Shown here piece by piece: positions 50,041-60,596 of a stretch of 64,000 nucleotides of DNA; the stretch's first letter is position 1; every line of letters starts with the position of its first letter. Below the pieces are notes generated by a model. The model was given only the letters and a program-made list of their open reading frames with translations. It was not told where the DNA came from and did not search any database. Made by a program: the position numbers and the translations under genes. Source of the DNA: Arthrobacter subterraneus (GTDB lineage Bacteria > Actinomycetota > Actinomycetes > Actinomycetales > Micrococcaceae); NCBI RefSeq assembly GCF_900099735.1, contig NZ_FNDT01000001.1:248001-312000 (forward strand), read 5' to 3'.

Positions 50041-50082
50041 AAGGGGCCCGACCACAGCGCGAAACTGTGATCCGGGCCCCTT
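50041..50082 (-). terminator. rpoC terminator
   Basis: AAGGGGCCCG (50041-50050) pairs with CGGGCCCCTT (50073-50082). The inner stem CACAG/CTGTG strengthens it, and TTTT follows on the minus strand. It begins 24 bases after the rpoC stop. Confidence 0.85.
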
Positions 50083-50106
50083 CAGTCAACCGGGTGTTTG
50101 CGGCTC

Positions 50107-53100
50107 CTAACGGAAGTCGCTTGACCCCATGTCGTAGTCATCCAGCGGGATGGCATGGAACTCGGGGCTGAGTCCGCCGTCGACGCCTGCGTAGTCGAAG
50201 TCACTGAACGCGCTCGGACCGGTGAACAGGTTGGCCTTGGCTTCCTCGGTGGGCTCCACCGTGATCTTCGTGTAGCGGTCCAGGCCGGTTCCGGCCGGGA
50301 TGAGCTTACCGATGATCACGTTCTCCTTGAGGCCGAGCAGCGGGTCGCTCTTGCCTTCCATGGCGGCCTGCGTGAGGACACGCGTGGTCTCCTGGAAGGA
50401 AGCTGCCGACAGCCAGGACTCCGTGGCGAGCGACGCCTTGGTGATACCCATGAGCTCGGGACGGCCGGACGCCGGCTTCTTGCCCTCGGATACCACGCGG
50501 CGGTTCTCGTCCTCGAAACGGCGACGCTCCGCGAGCTCACCGGGGAGCAGGTCGGAATCGCCGGACTCGATGACGGTGACCCGGCGCAGCATCTGCCGGA
50601 CGATGACCTCCACGTGCTTGTCGTGGATGCCTACGCCCTGGCTGCGGTACACGCGCTGGACCTCGTCCACCAGGAACTCCTGCGCCTTGCGCGGGCCGAG
50701 GATGCGGAGGATCTGCTTGGGATCCACCGCACCGAAGACCAGCTGCTGGCCGACCTCGACGTGATCGCCGTCGGAGACCAGCAGGCGCGCACGCCGCAGG
50801 ACCGGGTAGGCGATCTCTTCGGAGCCGTCGTCGGGAGTGACCACGAGGCGCAGCTGCTTTTCCGCGTCCTCGATGGTGACCCGTCCCGCAACCTCGGAGA
50901 TCGGCGCCACACCCTTGGGGGTACGGGCTTCGAACAGCTCCTGGATACGGGGCAGACCCTGGGTGATGTCCTCGGCCGAGGCAACACCACCGGTGTGGAA
51001 GGTACGCATGGTCAGCTGGGTACCCGGCTCACCGATCGACTGCGCAGCAATGATGCCGACTGCCTCGCCGATGTCCACGGTCTTGCCGGTGGCCAGCGAA
51101 CGCCCGTAGCACAGTGCACAGGTTCCAACGCTGGACTCACAGGTCAGGACCGAGCGGACCTTGATGTCCGTCACCCCTGCCGCGAACAGCTTGTTGATCA
51201 GTACGTCGCCGACGTCGGAGCCGCCCGGTGCCAGCACCTCGCCGTTGGAATCAACGACGTCGGTTGCCAGCGTGCGTGCGTACGCCGAGTTCTCGACTTC
51301 CTCGTGCAGGACCAGCTCGCCGTCGTGGTTCGGAACGGCGATCGTGACGTTGAGTCCGCGCTCGGTGCCGCAGTCGTCCTCGCGGACAATGACGTCCTGG
51401 GACACGTCCACGAGACGGCGGGTCAGGTAACCCGAGTTCGCGGTACGCAGTGCGGTATCAGCAAGACCCTTACGTGCACCGTGGGTCGCGATGAAGTACT
51501 CCAGGACCGAGAGGCCCTCACGGTAAGAGGACTTGATCGGACGCGGGATGATCTCGCCCTTGGGGTTTGCCACCAGACCACGGATACCCGCGATCTGACG
51601 TACCTGCAGCCAGTTACCACGCGCACCGGAGGACACCATGCGGTTGATGGTGTTGTCCTTCGGCATGGCGCCGCGCATGGACTCGGCGACCTCGTTGGTT
51701 GCCTTGTTCCAGATGTCGATCAGTTCCTGGCGGCGCTCCTCATCAGCGATGAGGCCCTTGTCGAACTGCGCCTGAACCTTGGCGGCCTGCGTCTCGTAGC
51801 CCTCCATGATGCCGGCCTTGTTGATCGGAGCCGAGATGTCGGAGATTGCCACGGTGACGCCCGAGCGGGTTGCCCAGTAGAAGCCGGCGTCCTTCAGGTT
51901 ATCCAGCGTTGCGGCGGTAACAACCTTCGGGTAGCGCTCTGCGAGGTCGTTGACGATCGTGGAGAGCTGGCCCTTGTCTGCAACCTGCTCCACCCAGGGG
52001 TAGTCCTCGGGCAGCGTGTCGTTGAAGATGACCTGTCCGAGTGAGGTTTCGATCAGCGCCGGAGTGCCCTCTTCCCAGCCCTCAGGGGCTGCGGAGTCCG
52101 GACCCGGAACGAAGTTCGGAACGCGGATCTTGACGACCGAGTTCAGGTGCAGAACACCAGCATCGAACGCCATGATCGCCTCGGCGGGGCTCGAGAAGAC
52201 GCGCCCCTCCCCTGCCGAACCCTCACGCTTGGTGGTGAGGTGGTGCAGGCCGATGATCATGTCCTGTGAAGGCAGGGTCACCGGACGTCCGTCCGAGGGC
52301 TTCAGGATGTTGTTCGAGGACAGCATCAGGATGCGTGCCTCAGCCTGGGCCTCCGGGCTCAGCGGCAGGTGCACTGCCATCTGGTCGCCGTCGAAGTCAG
52401 CGTTGAACGCACCACAGACCAGCGGGTGAAGCTGAAGTGCCTTGCCTTCAACCAGCTGCGGTTCGAACGCCTGGATGCCGAGGCGGTGCAGGGTAGGTGC
52501 ACGGTTCAGCAGCACAGGGTGCTCGGTGATGATCTCTTCGAGGACATCCCACACCTGCGGACGGTAGCGCTCGACCATGCGCTTGGCGCTCTTGATGTTC
52601 TGCGCATGGTTGAGGTCGACCAGGCGCTTCATCACGAACGGCTTGAAGAGCTCCAGTGCCATCTGCTTGGGCAGACCACACTGGTGCAGCTTCAGCTGCG
52701 GGCCGACGACGATGACCGAGCGGCCCGAGTAGTCGACGCGCTTTCCCAGCAGGTTCTGGCGGAAGCGTCCCTGCTTGCCCTTGAGCATGTCGGAGAGCGA
52801 CTTCAGCGGCCGGTTGCCCGGTCCGGTGACCGGACGGCCGCGGCGGCCGTTGTCGAACAGGGAGTCAACAGCTTCCTGGAGCATGCGCTTTTCATTGTTC
52901 ACGATGATCTCGGGAGCCCCGAGATCGAGCAGGCGCTTCAGGCGGTTGTTGCGGTTGATCACACGGCGGTACAGGTCATTGAGGTCGGAGGTCGCGAAGC
53001 GGCCACCGTCCAGCTGAACCATCGGGCGCAGTTCCGGCGGGATCACCGGTACGGCGTCGAGCACCATGCCCAGCGGGCTGTTGGTGGTGGTCAGGAACGC

Positions 53101-54000
53101 GTTGACAACCTTCAGTCGCTTCAGGGCGCGGGTCTTCCGCTGGCCCTTGCCGTTCTGGATGATGTCGCGCAGGAGGTCAGCCTCTGCCTGCATGTCGAAG
53201 TTCTCGAGGCGCTTCTTGATTGCCTCGGCTCCCATGGAGCCTTCGAAGTACAGGCCGTAGCGGTCACGCAGCTCGCGGTACAGACCCTCGTCGCCCTCCA
53301 GGTCAGCGACCTTGAGGTTCTTGAACCGGTCCCAGACCTGCTCGAGGCGCTCGATCTCGGCGTCTGCGCGCTTGCGCAGGTTGGCCATCTGGCGGTCAGC
53401 CGAGTCGCGGGCCTTCTTCTTGTCCGCAGCCTTGGCGCCTTCACCCTCAAGGCGGGCAAGCTCGTCCTCAAGATCGCGGGCAATTGCGGCGATGTCGGAG
53501 TCGCGCTGGTCAACCAGCTGCCTCTTCTCAAGGTCGTGCTCAGCCTGGAGGTTCGGCAGTTCGGCGTGGCGGTTCTCCTCGTCAACCGAGGTGATCATGT
53601 AGGCGGCGAAGTAGATGACCTTCTCGAGGTCTTTCGGCGCGAGGTCAAGCAGGTAGCCAAGACGCGACGGGACGCCCTTGAAGTACCAGATGTGCGTCAC
53701 GGGAGCGGCGAGCTCGATGTGGCCCATACGCTCGCGGCGTACCTTTGCGCGGGTGACCTCAACGCCACACCGCTCACAGATGATGCCCTTGAAGCGCACG
53801 CGCTTGTACTTGCCGCAGTAGCATTCCCAGTCACGGGAAGGGCCGAAGATCTTCTCGCAGAAGAGTCCGTCCTTCTCGGGCTTGAGCGTGCGGTAGTTGA
53901 TGGTTTCCGGCTTCTTCACTTCGCCGTACGACCATCCGCGGATCTCTTCCGCGGTGGCCAGGCCGATTCGCATGAGGCCGAATGAGGATTCGCTGGACAT
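50107..54000 (-). CDS. rpoC: DNA-directed RNA polymerase subunit beta'
   Basis: RpoC carries the catalytic magnesium. The ATG at 54000 gives [20 protein letters not shown] and 1297 residues; the longer frame to 54030 is less likely. The N-terminal zinc-binding cysteines in [23 protein letters not shown], the catalytic [16 protein letters not shown], and the second cysteine cluster [13 protein letters not shown] are intact. The length matches actinobacterial RpoC. It follows rpoB after 112 bases. A Lys/Ala/Glu-rich stretch near residue 180-215 is the coiled-coil insertion usual in this lineage. Confidence 0.98.
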   Translation of the reverse strand: MSSESSFGLMRIGLATAEEIRGWSYGEVKKPETINYRTLKPEKDGLFCEKIFGPSRDWECYCGKYKRVRFKGIICERCGVEVTRAKVRRERMGHIELAAPVTHIWYFKGVPSRLGYLLDLAPKDLEKVIYFAAYMITSVDEENRHAELPNLQAEHDLEKRQLVDQRDSDIAAIARDLEDELARLEGEGAKAADKKKARDSADRQMANLRKRADAEIERLEQVWDRFKNLKVADLEGDEGLYRELRDRYGLYFEGSMGAEAIKKRLENFDMQAEADLLRDIIQNGKGQRKTRALKRLKVVNAFLTTTNSPLGMVLDAVPVIPPELRPMVQLDGGRFATSDLNDLYRRVINRNNRLKRLLDLGAPEIIVNNEKRMLQEAVDSLFDNGRRGRPVTGPGNRPLKSLSDMLKGKQGRFRQNLLGKRVDYSGRSVIVVGPQLKLHQCGLPKQMALELFKPFVMKRLVDLNHAQNIKSAKRMVERYRPQVWDVLEEIITEHPVLLNRAPTLHRLGIQAFEPQLVEGKALQLHPLVCGAFNADFDGDQMAVHLPLSPEAQAEARILMLSSNNILKPSDGRPVTLPSQDMIIGLHHLTTKREGSAGEGRVFSSPAEAIMAFDAGVLHLNSVVKIRVPNFVPGPDSAAPEGWEEGTPALIETSLGQVIFNDTLPEDYPWVEQVADKGQLSTIVNDLAERYPKVVTAATLDNLKDAGFYWATRSGVTVAISDISAPINKAGIMEGYETQAAKVQAQFDKGLIADEERRQELIDIWNKATNEVAESMRGAMPKDNTINRMVSSGARGNWLQVRQIAGIRGLVANPKGEIIPRPIKSSYREGLSVLEYFIATHGARKGLADTALRTANSGYLTRRLVDVSQDVIVREDDCGTERGLNVTIAVPNHDGELVLHEEVENSAYARTLATDVVDSNGEVLAPGGSDVGDVLINKLFAAGVTDIKVRSVLTCESSVGTCALCYGRSLATGKTVDIGEAVGIIAAQSIGEPGTQLTMRTFHTGGVASAEDITQGLPRIQELFEARTPKGVAPISEVAGRVTIEDAEKQLRLVVTPDDGSEEIAYPVLRRARLLVSDGDHVEVGQQLVFGAVDPKQILRILGPRKAQEFLVDEVQRVYRSQGVGIHDKHVEVIVRQMLRRVTVIESGDSDLLPGELAERRRFEDENRRVVSEGKKPASGRPELMGITKASLATESWLSAASFQETTRVLTQAAMEGKSDPLLGLKENVIIGKLIPAGTGLDRYTKITVEPTEEAKANLFTGPSAFSDFDYAGVDGGLSPEFHAIPLDDYDMGSSDFR

Positions 54001-54112
54001 ATGGTCCCTGTCTCTCTTCTCTAAATTCACAAAGTCTTGGGTGCGGTTCGAGGTGATCGGCTGCGCTCCGGACCGGCGTTCACAGCAGAACGCCGGCCCG
54101 GTGCATCAGAAC

Positions 54113-57100
54113 CTAAACCTCTTCGACAGAACTCGGCTCGGCCCGTGAGAGGTCGATGCCCAGTTCTTCCGCGGCCCGGAAGACTTCTTCATCCGAGTCA
54201 CGCATCTCAATCGTGGTTCCGTCGGTGGAAAGGACTTCCACATTCAGGCACAGCGACTGCATTTCCTTGATCAGAACCTTGAAGGATTCCGGAACACCCG
54301 GCTCGGGGATGTTCTCGCCCTTGACGATTGCCTCGTACACCTTGACGCGTCCGTGGATATCATCCGACTTGATGGTCAGGAGTTCCTGCAGCGTGTACGC
54401 CGCACCGTAGGCCTCGAGGGCCCACACTTCCATCTCGCCGAAGCGCTGTCCGCCGAACTGTGCCTTACCACCCAGCGGCTGCTGCGTGATCATCGAGTAC
54501 GGGCCGGTGGAGCGGGCGTGGATCTTGTCGTCCACCAGGTGGTGGAGCTTCAGGATGTACATGTAGCCCACGGAGATCGGGTCCGGGAACGGCTCGCCGG
54601 AGCGGCCGTCGAACAGCCGCGCCTTGCCGGACTCGCCGATAAGGCGCTGTCCGTCACGGGTGACGTTCGTGGCACCGAGCAGGCCGACGATCTCATCCTC
54701 GGTTGCGCCGTCGAACACGGGGGTTGCAACGGTGGTGGTAGCAATCTCGCGGGGAAGCTCCGGGAGGTTCTTGAGCCACTCGGGCTCGCCCTCGATCTTC
54801 CAGCCCTGCTTGGCTGCCCACCCGAGGTGGATTTCGAGTACCTGTCCGACGTTCATACGGCCCGGAACACCCAGCGGGTTCAGGACGATGTCAACCGGCG
54901 TGCCGTCCTCAAGGAACGGCATGTCCTCGATCGGCAGGATCTTGGAGATGACACCCTTGTTGCCGTGACGGCCGGCGAGCTTGTCGCCGTCCGTGATCTT
55001 GCGCTTCTGGGCAACATAGACGCGGACGAGCTGGTTGACGCCCGGGGGCAGTTCGTCGTCGTTGTCGCGGTCGAAGATGCGCACGCCGATGACGGTGCCC
55101 GACTCGCCGTGGGGAACCTTCAGGGACGTGTCGCGGACCTCGCGGCTCTTCTCACCGAAGATGGCGCGCAGCAGGCGCTCTTCAGGGGTCAGTTCCGTTT
55201 CACCCTTGGGGGTGACACGGCCGACCAGGATGTCCCCGGCTTCAACCTCGGCACCGATGTGGATGATGCCGCGCTCGTCGAGTGCGCCAAGTACCTCTTC
55301 GGAGACATTCGGGATGTCCCGGGTGATTTCCTCGGCACCAAGCTTGGTGTCGCGGGCGTCGACCTCGTGCTCTTCGATGTGAATCGACGTCAGGACATCA
55401 TCGGAGACGATGCGCTGCGACAGGATGATCGCGTCCTCGAAGTTGTGGCCTTCCCAGGACATGAACGCAACGAGCATGTTCTTGCCCAGAGCCAGTTCAC
55501 CCTGATCGGTGGACGGGCCGTCGGCAATGATGCTGTTGTATTCGACGCGGTCGCCTTCAGCCACCAGCACGCGCTGGTTGTAGGCGTTGCCCTGGTTGGA
55601 GCGCGCGAACTTCATGATCGGGTAGTTGGTCTCGGTGCCGTCGTCGTTCAGCACTGCCACCAGGTCAGCCGAAACCTCGGAAACCACACCGGCCTTGTTC
55701 GCGGTCACTGCGTCACCGGCGTCGACAGCGGCGTACTTCTCCATGCCGGTGCCGACAAGCGGGCGCTCTGAACGCAGCAGCGGCACAGCCTGCCGCTGCA
55801 TGTTGGCGCCCATCAGTGCGCGGTTGGCGTCGTCGTGCTCCAGGAACGGAATCAGTGCGGTCGCAACCGACACCATCTGGCGCGGGGAGACGTCCATGTA
55901 CTCAACGTCGGCTGCAACAACGAGAACAGGCTCACCGGAACCACCACGGGTACGGACCAGGACCATGTCCTCAACGAACTTGCCGTTGGCATCGAGCGGC
56001 GCGTTTGCCTGGGCGATCAGCCGCTCAACCTCGTCGTCTGCCGTGAGGTAGTCGATCTGGTCGGTGACAATGCCGTTCTCCACCTTGCGGTAAGGAGTCT
56101 CGATGAAGCCGAACGTGTTGATCCGGCCGTAGGATGCCAGCGAACCGATGAGGCCGATGTTCGGGCCTTCAGGGGTTTCGATGGGGCACATGCGGCCGTA
56201 GTGCGACGGGTGGACGTCACGGACTTCCATGCCGGCGCGGTCACGGGAGAGACCGCCCGGGCCCAGCGCGGACAGGCGGCGCTTGTGCGTCAGGCCGGCG
56301 AGCGGGTTGTTCTGGTCCATGAACTGCGACAGCTGTGAGGTTCCGAAGAACTCCTTGATGGCAGCGACAACCGGACGGATGTTGATCAGGGTCTGCGGCG
56401 TGATCGCCTCGACGTCCTGGGTGGTCATCCGCTCACGGACAACGCGCTCCATCCGGGACAGGCCGGTGCGGACCTGGTTCTCGATGAGTTCGCCGACGGC
56501 GCGGATGCGGCGGTTGCCGAAGTGGTCGATGTCATCGACCTCAACGCGCAACTCGACGTCTTCGCCGTCGCGCCTGCCCGTCAGGGTGGTTTCACCGGCG
56601 TGGAGCGCAACCAGGAACTTGATCATGGCAACGATGTCATCGATGTTCAGGACCGAGGCGTCAGCATCGCCGAGGTTCTTGTCGATGCCAAGCTTGCGGT
56701 TGATCTTGTAGCGGCCGACCTTCGCCAGGTCATAGCGCTTCGAGTTGAAGTACAGGTTGTCGAGCAGCGTCTTGGCGGCCTCGACCGTGGGCGGCTCTCC
56801 CGGGCGGAGCTTCCGGTAGATGTCCAGCAAGGCGTCTTCCTGGGTCTCCGTGGCGTCCTTTTCAAGGGTGGCGCGGATGGAGTCATACTCGCCGAAGGTC
56901 TCGAGGATCTGGCCCTCGGTCCAGCCGAGCGCCTTCAGGAGGACGGTGACGGACTGCTTGCGCTTGCGGTCAAGGCGTACGCCGACCTGATCGCGCTTGT
57001 CGATCTCGAGCTCGAACCAGGCACCGCGCGACGGGATGATCTTCGCGCTGAAGATGTCCTTGTCACTGGTCTTGTCCGCGGTGCGCTCGAAGTAGGCGCC

Positions 57101-57622
57101 GGGTGAACGGACCAACTGGGAGACAACGACACGCTCGGTGCCGTTGATCACGAAAGTACCCTTCTCCGTCATCAGCGGGAAGTCACCCATGAACACGGTC
57201 TGCTGCTTGATCTCGCCCGTGTTGTTGTTCATGAACTCGGCCTTGACGTACAGCGGAGCCGCGTACGTTGCGTCACGGTCCTTGCACTCGGCCATGGTGT
57301 ACTTCGGGTCAGCGAATTCCGGCTCCGAGAAGCTCAGGGACATGGTGCCCTGGAAGTCTTCAATCGGAGAGATCTCTTCGAAGATGTCAGCCAAACCGGA
57401 GGTTGTGGCCACGCCGGGCAGGTTCTGAGCCAGTGCCTCTTCTACGCGTGCCTTCCAGCGCTCGTTGCCGACCAGCCAGTCGAAGCTGTCTGTCTGCAGG
57501 GCGAGCAGATTGGGAACGTCCAGCGGTTCGTGAATCTTTGCGAATGAAAGCCGAGGTGCGGCGCCATCGGCGTCGACCTGGCTGGTAGCGGTTGCATTTA
57601 GTGAGGTGCTCGGGGCGACCAA
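54113..57622 (-). CDS. rpoB: DNA-directed RNA polymerase subunit beta
   Basis: RpoB forms one pincer of RNA polymerase and is the rifampicin target. A TTG at 57622 ([20 protein letters not shown] after Met) has GGAAGGA six bases upstream. That fits better than the GTG at 57637, which would place this Shine-Dalgarno sequence inside the gene. The product is 1169 residues. The rifampicin region reads [20 protein letters not shown], then RLSALGPGG, with the key His and Ser wild type. The C-terminal [31 protein letters not shown] is standard. Confidence 0.97.
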   Translation of the reverse strand: MVAPSTSLNATATSQVDADGAAPRLSFAKIHEPLDVPNLLALQTDSFDWLVGNERWKARVEEALAQNLPGVATTSGLADIFEEISPIEDFQGTMSLSFSEPEFADPKYTMAECKDRDATYAAPLYVKAEFMNNNTGEIKQQTVFMGDFPLMTEKGTFVINGTERVVVSQLVRSPGAYFERTADKTSDKDIFSAKIIPSRGAWFELEIDKRDQVGVRLDRKRKQSVTVLLKALGWTEGQILETFGEYDSIRATLEKDATETQEDALLDIYRKLRPGEPPTVEAAKTLLDNLYFNSKRYDLAKVGRYKINRKLGIDKNLGDADASVLNIDDIVAMIKFLVALHAGETTLTGRRDGEDVELRVEVDDIDHFGNRRIRAVGELIENQVRTGLSRMERVVRERMTTQDVEAITPQTLINIRPVVAAIKEFFGTSQLSQFMDQNNPLAGLTHKRRLSALGPGGLSRDRAGMEVRDVHPSHYGRMCPIETPEGPNIGLIGSLASYGRINTFGFIETPYRKVENGIVTDQIDYLTADDEVERLIAQANAPLDANGKFVEDMVLVRTRGGSGEPVLVVAADVEYMDVSPRQMVSVATALIPFLEHDDANRALMGANMQRQAVPLLRSERPLVGTGMEKYAAVDAGDAVTANKAGVVSEVSADLVAVLNDDGTETNYPIMKFARSNQGNAYNQRVLVAEGDRVEYNSIIADGPSTDQGELALGKNMLVAFMSWEGHNFEDAIILSQRIVSDDVLTSIHIEEHEVDARDTKLGAEEITRDIPNVSEEVLGALDERGIIHIGAEVEAGDILVGRVTPKGETELTPEERLLRAIFGEKSREVRDTSLKVPHGESGTVIGVRIFDRDNDDELPPGVNQLVRVYVAQKRKITDGDKLAGRHGNKGVISKILPIEDMPFLEDGTPVDIVLNPLGVPGRMNVGQVLEIHLGWAAKQGWKIEGEPEWLKNLPELPREIATTTVATPVFDGATEDEIVGLLGATNVTRDGQRLIGESGKARLFDGRSGEPFPDPISVGYMYILKLHHLVDDKIHARSTGPYSMITQQPLGGKAQFGGQRFGEMEVWALEAYGAAYTLQELLTIKSDDIHGRVKVYEAIVKGENIPEPGVPESFKVLIKEMQSLCLNVEVLSTDGTTIEMRDSDEEVFRAAEELGIDLSRAEPSSVEEV

Positions 57623-57813
57623 GAGGGATCCTTCCACAGACCAACAGGCGTGTTCTTACGATCACTCCCCGCACCGGAATGGTGCCAACCTGACGCCCGC
57701 ATCGCTCACCGGAAACTGCCCATGGCGGAACCGACGGGACTATCCGTTAAATGACGAATGCGTGGCAAAGCCCACCGCTATATGAAGGCTGAGGTTATGA
57801 GGGAAGACGCAAA

Positions 57814-57841
57814 TATCTACTGTACGTCAGGGTAGCGACAA
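57814..57841 (-). promoter_or_regulatory. Predicted promoter of rpoB-rpoC
   Basis: TTGTCG (57841-57836) and TAGATA (57819-57814) are 16 bases apart on the minus strand. The start near 57807 leaves a leader of about 185 bases with no obvious gene. Confidence 0.55.
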
Positions 57842-58021
57842 TGTCCAACCGGATGTGGTATACGGGATCGGAGCCCGCCGATCCTGACGTGCCCGCCGCG
57901 AAGGAGTTTCAGTGAATACCCGTTAGCTGAAATTTCAGGCCGCTCCGGTAACCTTGAACCAGGAGGCATGGGCAGCATCTGGCTCCATGCGATTCAATGA
58001 AGAAAGCGAGCGAACCTTCCC
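57842..58021 (+). promoter_or_regulatory. Control region of the thiolase gene with 12-bp palindrome
   Basis: The perfect palindrome CTGAAATTTCAG at 57927-57938 lies 83 bases before the thiolase start. A further TTTCAG half-site occurs at about 57907-57912. A small GGATCGG/CCGATCC hairpin is at 57865-57884. The palindrome overlaps a possible -35 box (CTGAAA) with TAACCT 16 bases on, so it could bind a repressor. No regulator gene is adjacent. Confidence 0.4.
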
Positions 58022-59224
58022 ATGAACAGCCTCGAGCAGACCCCCCAGGACGTTGTCATAGTAGGTGGGGCACGCACGCCGCAGGGCCGGCTGAACGGGC
58101 AGCTGGCAGCCTTCACCGCTGTTGAACTCGGCGCTTTTGCCGTGACCGGAGCCCTTGAGCGGTCCGGGGTGGCGGCCGCCGATGTTGACGCCGTGATCAT
58201 GGGCCACGTGGTGCAGGCAGGGTGCGGGCAGAACCCGGCCCGGCAGACCTCCATCAAGGCGGGCATCGGCTGGAACGTGCCGACCGTCACCCTCAACAAG
58301 GTCTGCCTCTCCGGCCTCACCGCAGTCATCGACGCGGCGCGCCTGATCCGCAGCGGCGAGGCCGCCGTCGTCGTCGCCGGGGGCCAGGAATCCATGACCC
58401 GCGGGCCGCACCTGCTGCCCGGAGCACGCCAGGGCTGGACCTACGGGACCATGCCGGCCGTGGATTCGGTGGCCCATGACGGCCTCACCGACGCTTTCGA
58501 CGAGGAGTCCATGGGTGCCTCGACGGAGCGCGGCAACACCGGCCTCGCGATCGACCGTACATCCCAGGACGAGGTTGCGGCGGCGTCGCACCAGCGTGCG
58601 GCGGCGGCGACGGAGGCCGGCGTCTTCAAGGACGAGATTGTTCCGGTGCGCGTCCCCCAGCGGAAGGGCGACGACGTGGTGGTGTCCACGGACGAGGGCG
58701 TACGGCCCAACACCAGCGTCGAGACCCTCGCGGGGCTGAAGCCGGCGTTCGCGAAGGACGGCACCATCACCGCAGGCAACTCCTCTCCCCTGTCGGACGG
58801 CGCGGCCGCCCTGGTGCTCACCAGCCGGCAGAACGCGGAGGCCAGGGGGTGGGAGGTGCTGGCCGTCGTCGGGCGTCCCGGTCAGGTGGCCGGACCCGAC
58901 AACACGCTCCACTCGCAGCCCTCACGGGCCATCGAACAGGCCCTCGAACGGGCCGGCTGGTCCACGGAGGACCTCGACTTCGTGGAGATCAACGAAGCCT
59001 TCGGGTCGGTTGCCTGCCAGTCGCTGAAGGACCTGGGGCTGCCGTTGGAGAAGTGCAACATCCACGGCGGTGCAATAGCTCTCGGCCACCCAATCGGTGC
59101 CTCCGGTGCCCGCCTGGCCCTGCACGCTGCCATGGAACTGCAGCGCAGGGGCAACGGAAAGGCTGCCGTCTCCCTGTGCGGCGGCGGCGGGCAGGGAGAA
59201 GCACTGCTCCTCTACCGCAACTGA
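58022..59224 (+). CDS. Acetyl-CoA C-acetyltransferase (thiolase)
   Basis: This 400-residue thiolase could condense two acetyl-CoA or cleave 3-ketoacyl-CoA. Cys95 in NKVCLSG is the acyl-carrying residue. NEAFG, His356 in GGAIALGHPIGASGAR and Cys386 in SLCGGGGQG complete the active site. The ATG at 58022 has no good Shine-Dalgarno sequence. It is a single plus-strand gene between rpoBC and the rplJ-rplL operon. Its role may be fatty-acid or polyhydroxyalkanoate metabolism, but the context does not decide. Confidence 0.95.
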   Translation: MNSLEQTPQDVVIVGGARTPQGRLNGQLAAFTAVELGAFAVTGALERSGVAAADVDAVIMGHVVQAGCGQNPARQTSIKAGIGWNVPTVTLNKVCLSGLTAVIDAARLIRSGEAAVVVAGGQESMTRGPHLLPGARQGWTYGTMPAVDSVAHDGLTDAFDEESMGASTERGNTGLAIDRTSQDEVAAASHQRAAAATEAGVFKDEIVPVRVPQRKGDDVVVSTDEGVRPNTSVETLAGLKPAFAKDGTITAGNSSPLSDGAAALVLTSRQNAEARGWEVLAVVGRPGQVAGPDNTLHSQPSRAIEQALERAGWSTEDLDFVEINEAFGSVACQSLKDLGLPLEKCNIHGGAIALGHPIGASGARLALHAAMELQRRGNGKAAVSLCGGGGQGEALLLYRN

Positions 59225-59234
59225 TAAGAACGCA

Positions 59235-59270
59235 AAAAAGCCCCGGAACCAAACGGTTCCGGGGCTTTTT
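59235..59270. terminator. Bidirectional terminator between the thiolase gene and rplL
   Basis: A perfect 16-bp stem (59235-59250 with 59255-59270) around AAAC carries A- and T-runs at its base, so it works as an intrinsic terminator on both strands. Confidence 0.95.
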
Positions 59271-59288
59271 GCGTCGGTTCGGAAGAAC

Positions 59289-59669
59289 CTACTTGAGGGA
59301 GACGGTGGCGCCGGCGGCCTCGAGGGCCTCCTTGGCCTTCTCTGCCGTTTCCTTGTTGGCGCCTTCGAGGACAGCCTTGGGGGCGCTGTCGACAACGTCC
59401 TTGGCTTCCTTCAGGCCCAGCGAGGTGAGGGCACGAACTTCCTTGATGACGGCGATCTTCTTGTCACCGGCAGCTTCGAGAACGACGTCGAAGGAATCCT
59501 TCTCTTCCTCTGCAGCTTCGCCTGCGCCGCCACCGGCGGGGCCTGCAACTGCAACAGCAGCAGCGGTGACGTCGAAGGTCTCCTCGAACAGCTTCACGAA
59601 GTCCGAGAGTTCGATGATGGACAGTTCCTTGAAGGCTTCAATGAGCTCTTCGTTGGTGAGCTTTGCCAT
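59289..59669 (-). CDS. rplL: 50S ribosomal protein L7/L12
   Basis: L7/L12 forms the stalk that recruits translation GTPases. The 126-residue protein has the N-terminal dimer region ([29 protein letters not shown]), an Ala/Gly-rich hinge, and the C-terminal domain with [30 protein letters not shown]. It starts 57 bases after the rplJ stop. Confidence 0.98.
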   Translation of the reverse strand: MAKLTNEELIEAFKELSIIELSDFVKLFEETFDVTAAAVAVAGPAGGGAGEAAEEEKDSFDVVLEAAGDKKIAVIKEVRALTSLGLKEAKDVVDSAPKAVLEGANKETAEKAKEALEAAGATVSLK

Positions 59670-59726
59670 GGCTAAAGCATCCTTCCTGATGTGGTGCGCG
59701 CGGCACCGGAGTGTGGTGGGTGAGAA

Positions 59727-60326
59727 TTACTTCTCTTCGGGGGCAGCTGCTTCTTCGGCAGCCTCGGCAGGAGCGGCATCCGCAGCTGCGGGTGCTTCCT
59801 CTGCCGCGGGAGCTTCGGTGGCTGCCGCGGGTGCAGCGTCCCCGTTCTCCTCCAACTTGATGCGCAGGGCATCGACGGTGCGGGCAAGTGCGGACATCGG
59901 TGCCTTGAGGACACCTGCCACACGGGCCAGCTGGAACTCACGCGACTCAAGAGCAGCAAGAGCGACTACCGCCGAAGCGTCGAGGGCCTTGCCCTCGAAG
60001 TAACCGGTCTTGATGACGAGCTGTGGGTTGGTCTTCGCGAAATCCGTCAGGCTCTTTGCCGCAGCAACGGCGTCACCCTTGATGAAGGCGATTGCAGTAG
60101 GTCCGGCAAGCTGGCCTTCGAACGCGTCGATGCCGGCTTCCTTGGCTGCAATGCCAGTCAGGGTGTTCTTGACGACAGCGTATTTGGTCTCGGCGCCGAG
60201 TGAACGGCGCAGTTCCTTGAGCTGTGCAACGGAGAGCCCACGGTATTCGGTTAGGACAGCAGCAGTGGATTCCTTGAAATCGGTAGTGATCTCATCCACG
60301 GCCGAAACCTTTGTTGGCGTTGCCAT
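59727..60326 (-). CDS. rplJ: 50S ribosomal protein L10 with Ala/Glu tail
   Basis: L10 anchors L7/L12 dimers to the ribosome. The ATG at 60326 (MATPTKVSAVDEITTDFKES) has GGAAGGAGG upstream and gives 199 residues. The core includes TEYRGLSVAQLKELRRSLGAETKYAVVKNTL and the L12-binding helix ALARTVDALRIKLEE. The last 30 residues are an Ala/Glu-rich tail, longer than in most bacteria. It is preceded by a regulated leader. Confidence 0.97.
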   Translation of the reverse strand: MATPTKVSAVDEITTDFKESTAAVLTEYRGLSVAQLKELRRSLGAETKYAVVKNTLTGIAAKEAGIDAFEGQLAGPTAIAFIKGDAVAAAKSLTDFAKTNPQLVIKTGYFEGKALDASAVVALAALESREFQLARVAGVLKAPMSALARTVDALRIKLEENGDAAPAAATEAPAAEEAPAAADAAPAEAAEEAAAPEEK

Positions 60327-60367
60327 AACCCTCCTTCCGGGGAATAGGTGCCGGTGATCGGTCCAAT

Positions 60368-60397
60368 AAAAAACGCCCCGCGCAGATGCACGGGGCG
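60368..60397 (-). terminator. Attenuator hairpin in the rplJ leader
   Basis: CGCCCCG (60374-60380) pairs with CGGGGCG (60391-60397), extended by GCA/TGC inside. On the minus strand it is followed by six T residues (60373-60368). It therefore looks like an intrinsic terminator 41 bases before the rplJ start codon. Confidence 0.75.
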
Positions 60398-60476
60398 AGA
60401 CCTGACCAGACATATTTCTGGGGAAGGACGAGCTCTGTTCACCTGCGCTGGCCGCCCTGAACGGGAACTTTCAGAT

Positions 60477-60518
60477 GGACGGCAGGCAGTTGAACGGATC
60501 AACTGGCTGCGGATGTCC
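60477..60518 (-). ncRNA. Predicted L10-binding leader element
   Basis: On the minus strand a stem CAGTTGA/TCAACTG with a five-base loop is extended by GCAG/CTGC and GGAC/GTCC, with an ATCC bulge on one side. This bulged-helix shape recalls the kink-turn of L10 leaders. It lies upstream of the attenuator and may be the L10(L12)4 binding site. Confidence 0.55.
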
Positions 60519-60544
60519 ATCGACCGACGGTCTTTGGTGCTACA

Positions 60545-60572
60545 AGCCTACGGGAAGGGGCCGCAGGGGCAA
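60545..60572 (-). promoter_or_regulatory. Predicted promoter of rplJ-rplL
   Basis: TTGCCC (60572-60567) and TAGGCT (60550-60545) are separated by 16 bases on the minus strand. Transcription from about 60537 would include the L10 leader element and attenuator, a leader of about 210 bases. Confidence 0.45.
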
Positions 60573-60591
60573 AATCGGGACCCCTGCGGCC
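60559..60591 (-). terminator. Hairpin after the GNAT gene
   Basis: GGCCGCAGGGG (60559-60569) pairs perfectly with CCCCTGCGGCC (60581-60591) around an 11-base loop. It lies just after the GNAT stop at 60597 and overlaps the presumed rplJ promoter. No T-run follows. Confidence 0.5.
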
Positions 60592-60596
60592 GCGCT

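Noticed and set aside
50155-55771. Plus-strand open frames of 629, 538 and 472 codons opposite rpoC and rpoB
   Set aside because: They mirror the high-GC codon bias of the polymerase genes and contain no recognisable domain.
56281-56345. Ala instead of Ser in the RpoB rifampicin region ([11 protein letters not shown])
   Set aside because: I believe this is a lineage variant. The residues most often linked to resistance are unchanged, so no resistance is inferred.
57968-58000. Ten-codon leader peptide MGSIWLHAIQ before the thiolase gene
   Set aside because: The AGGAGG upstream is only one base from the ATG, too close for initiation.
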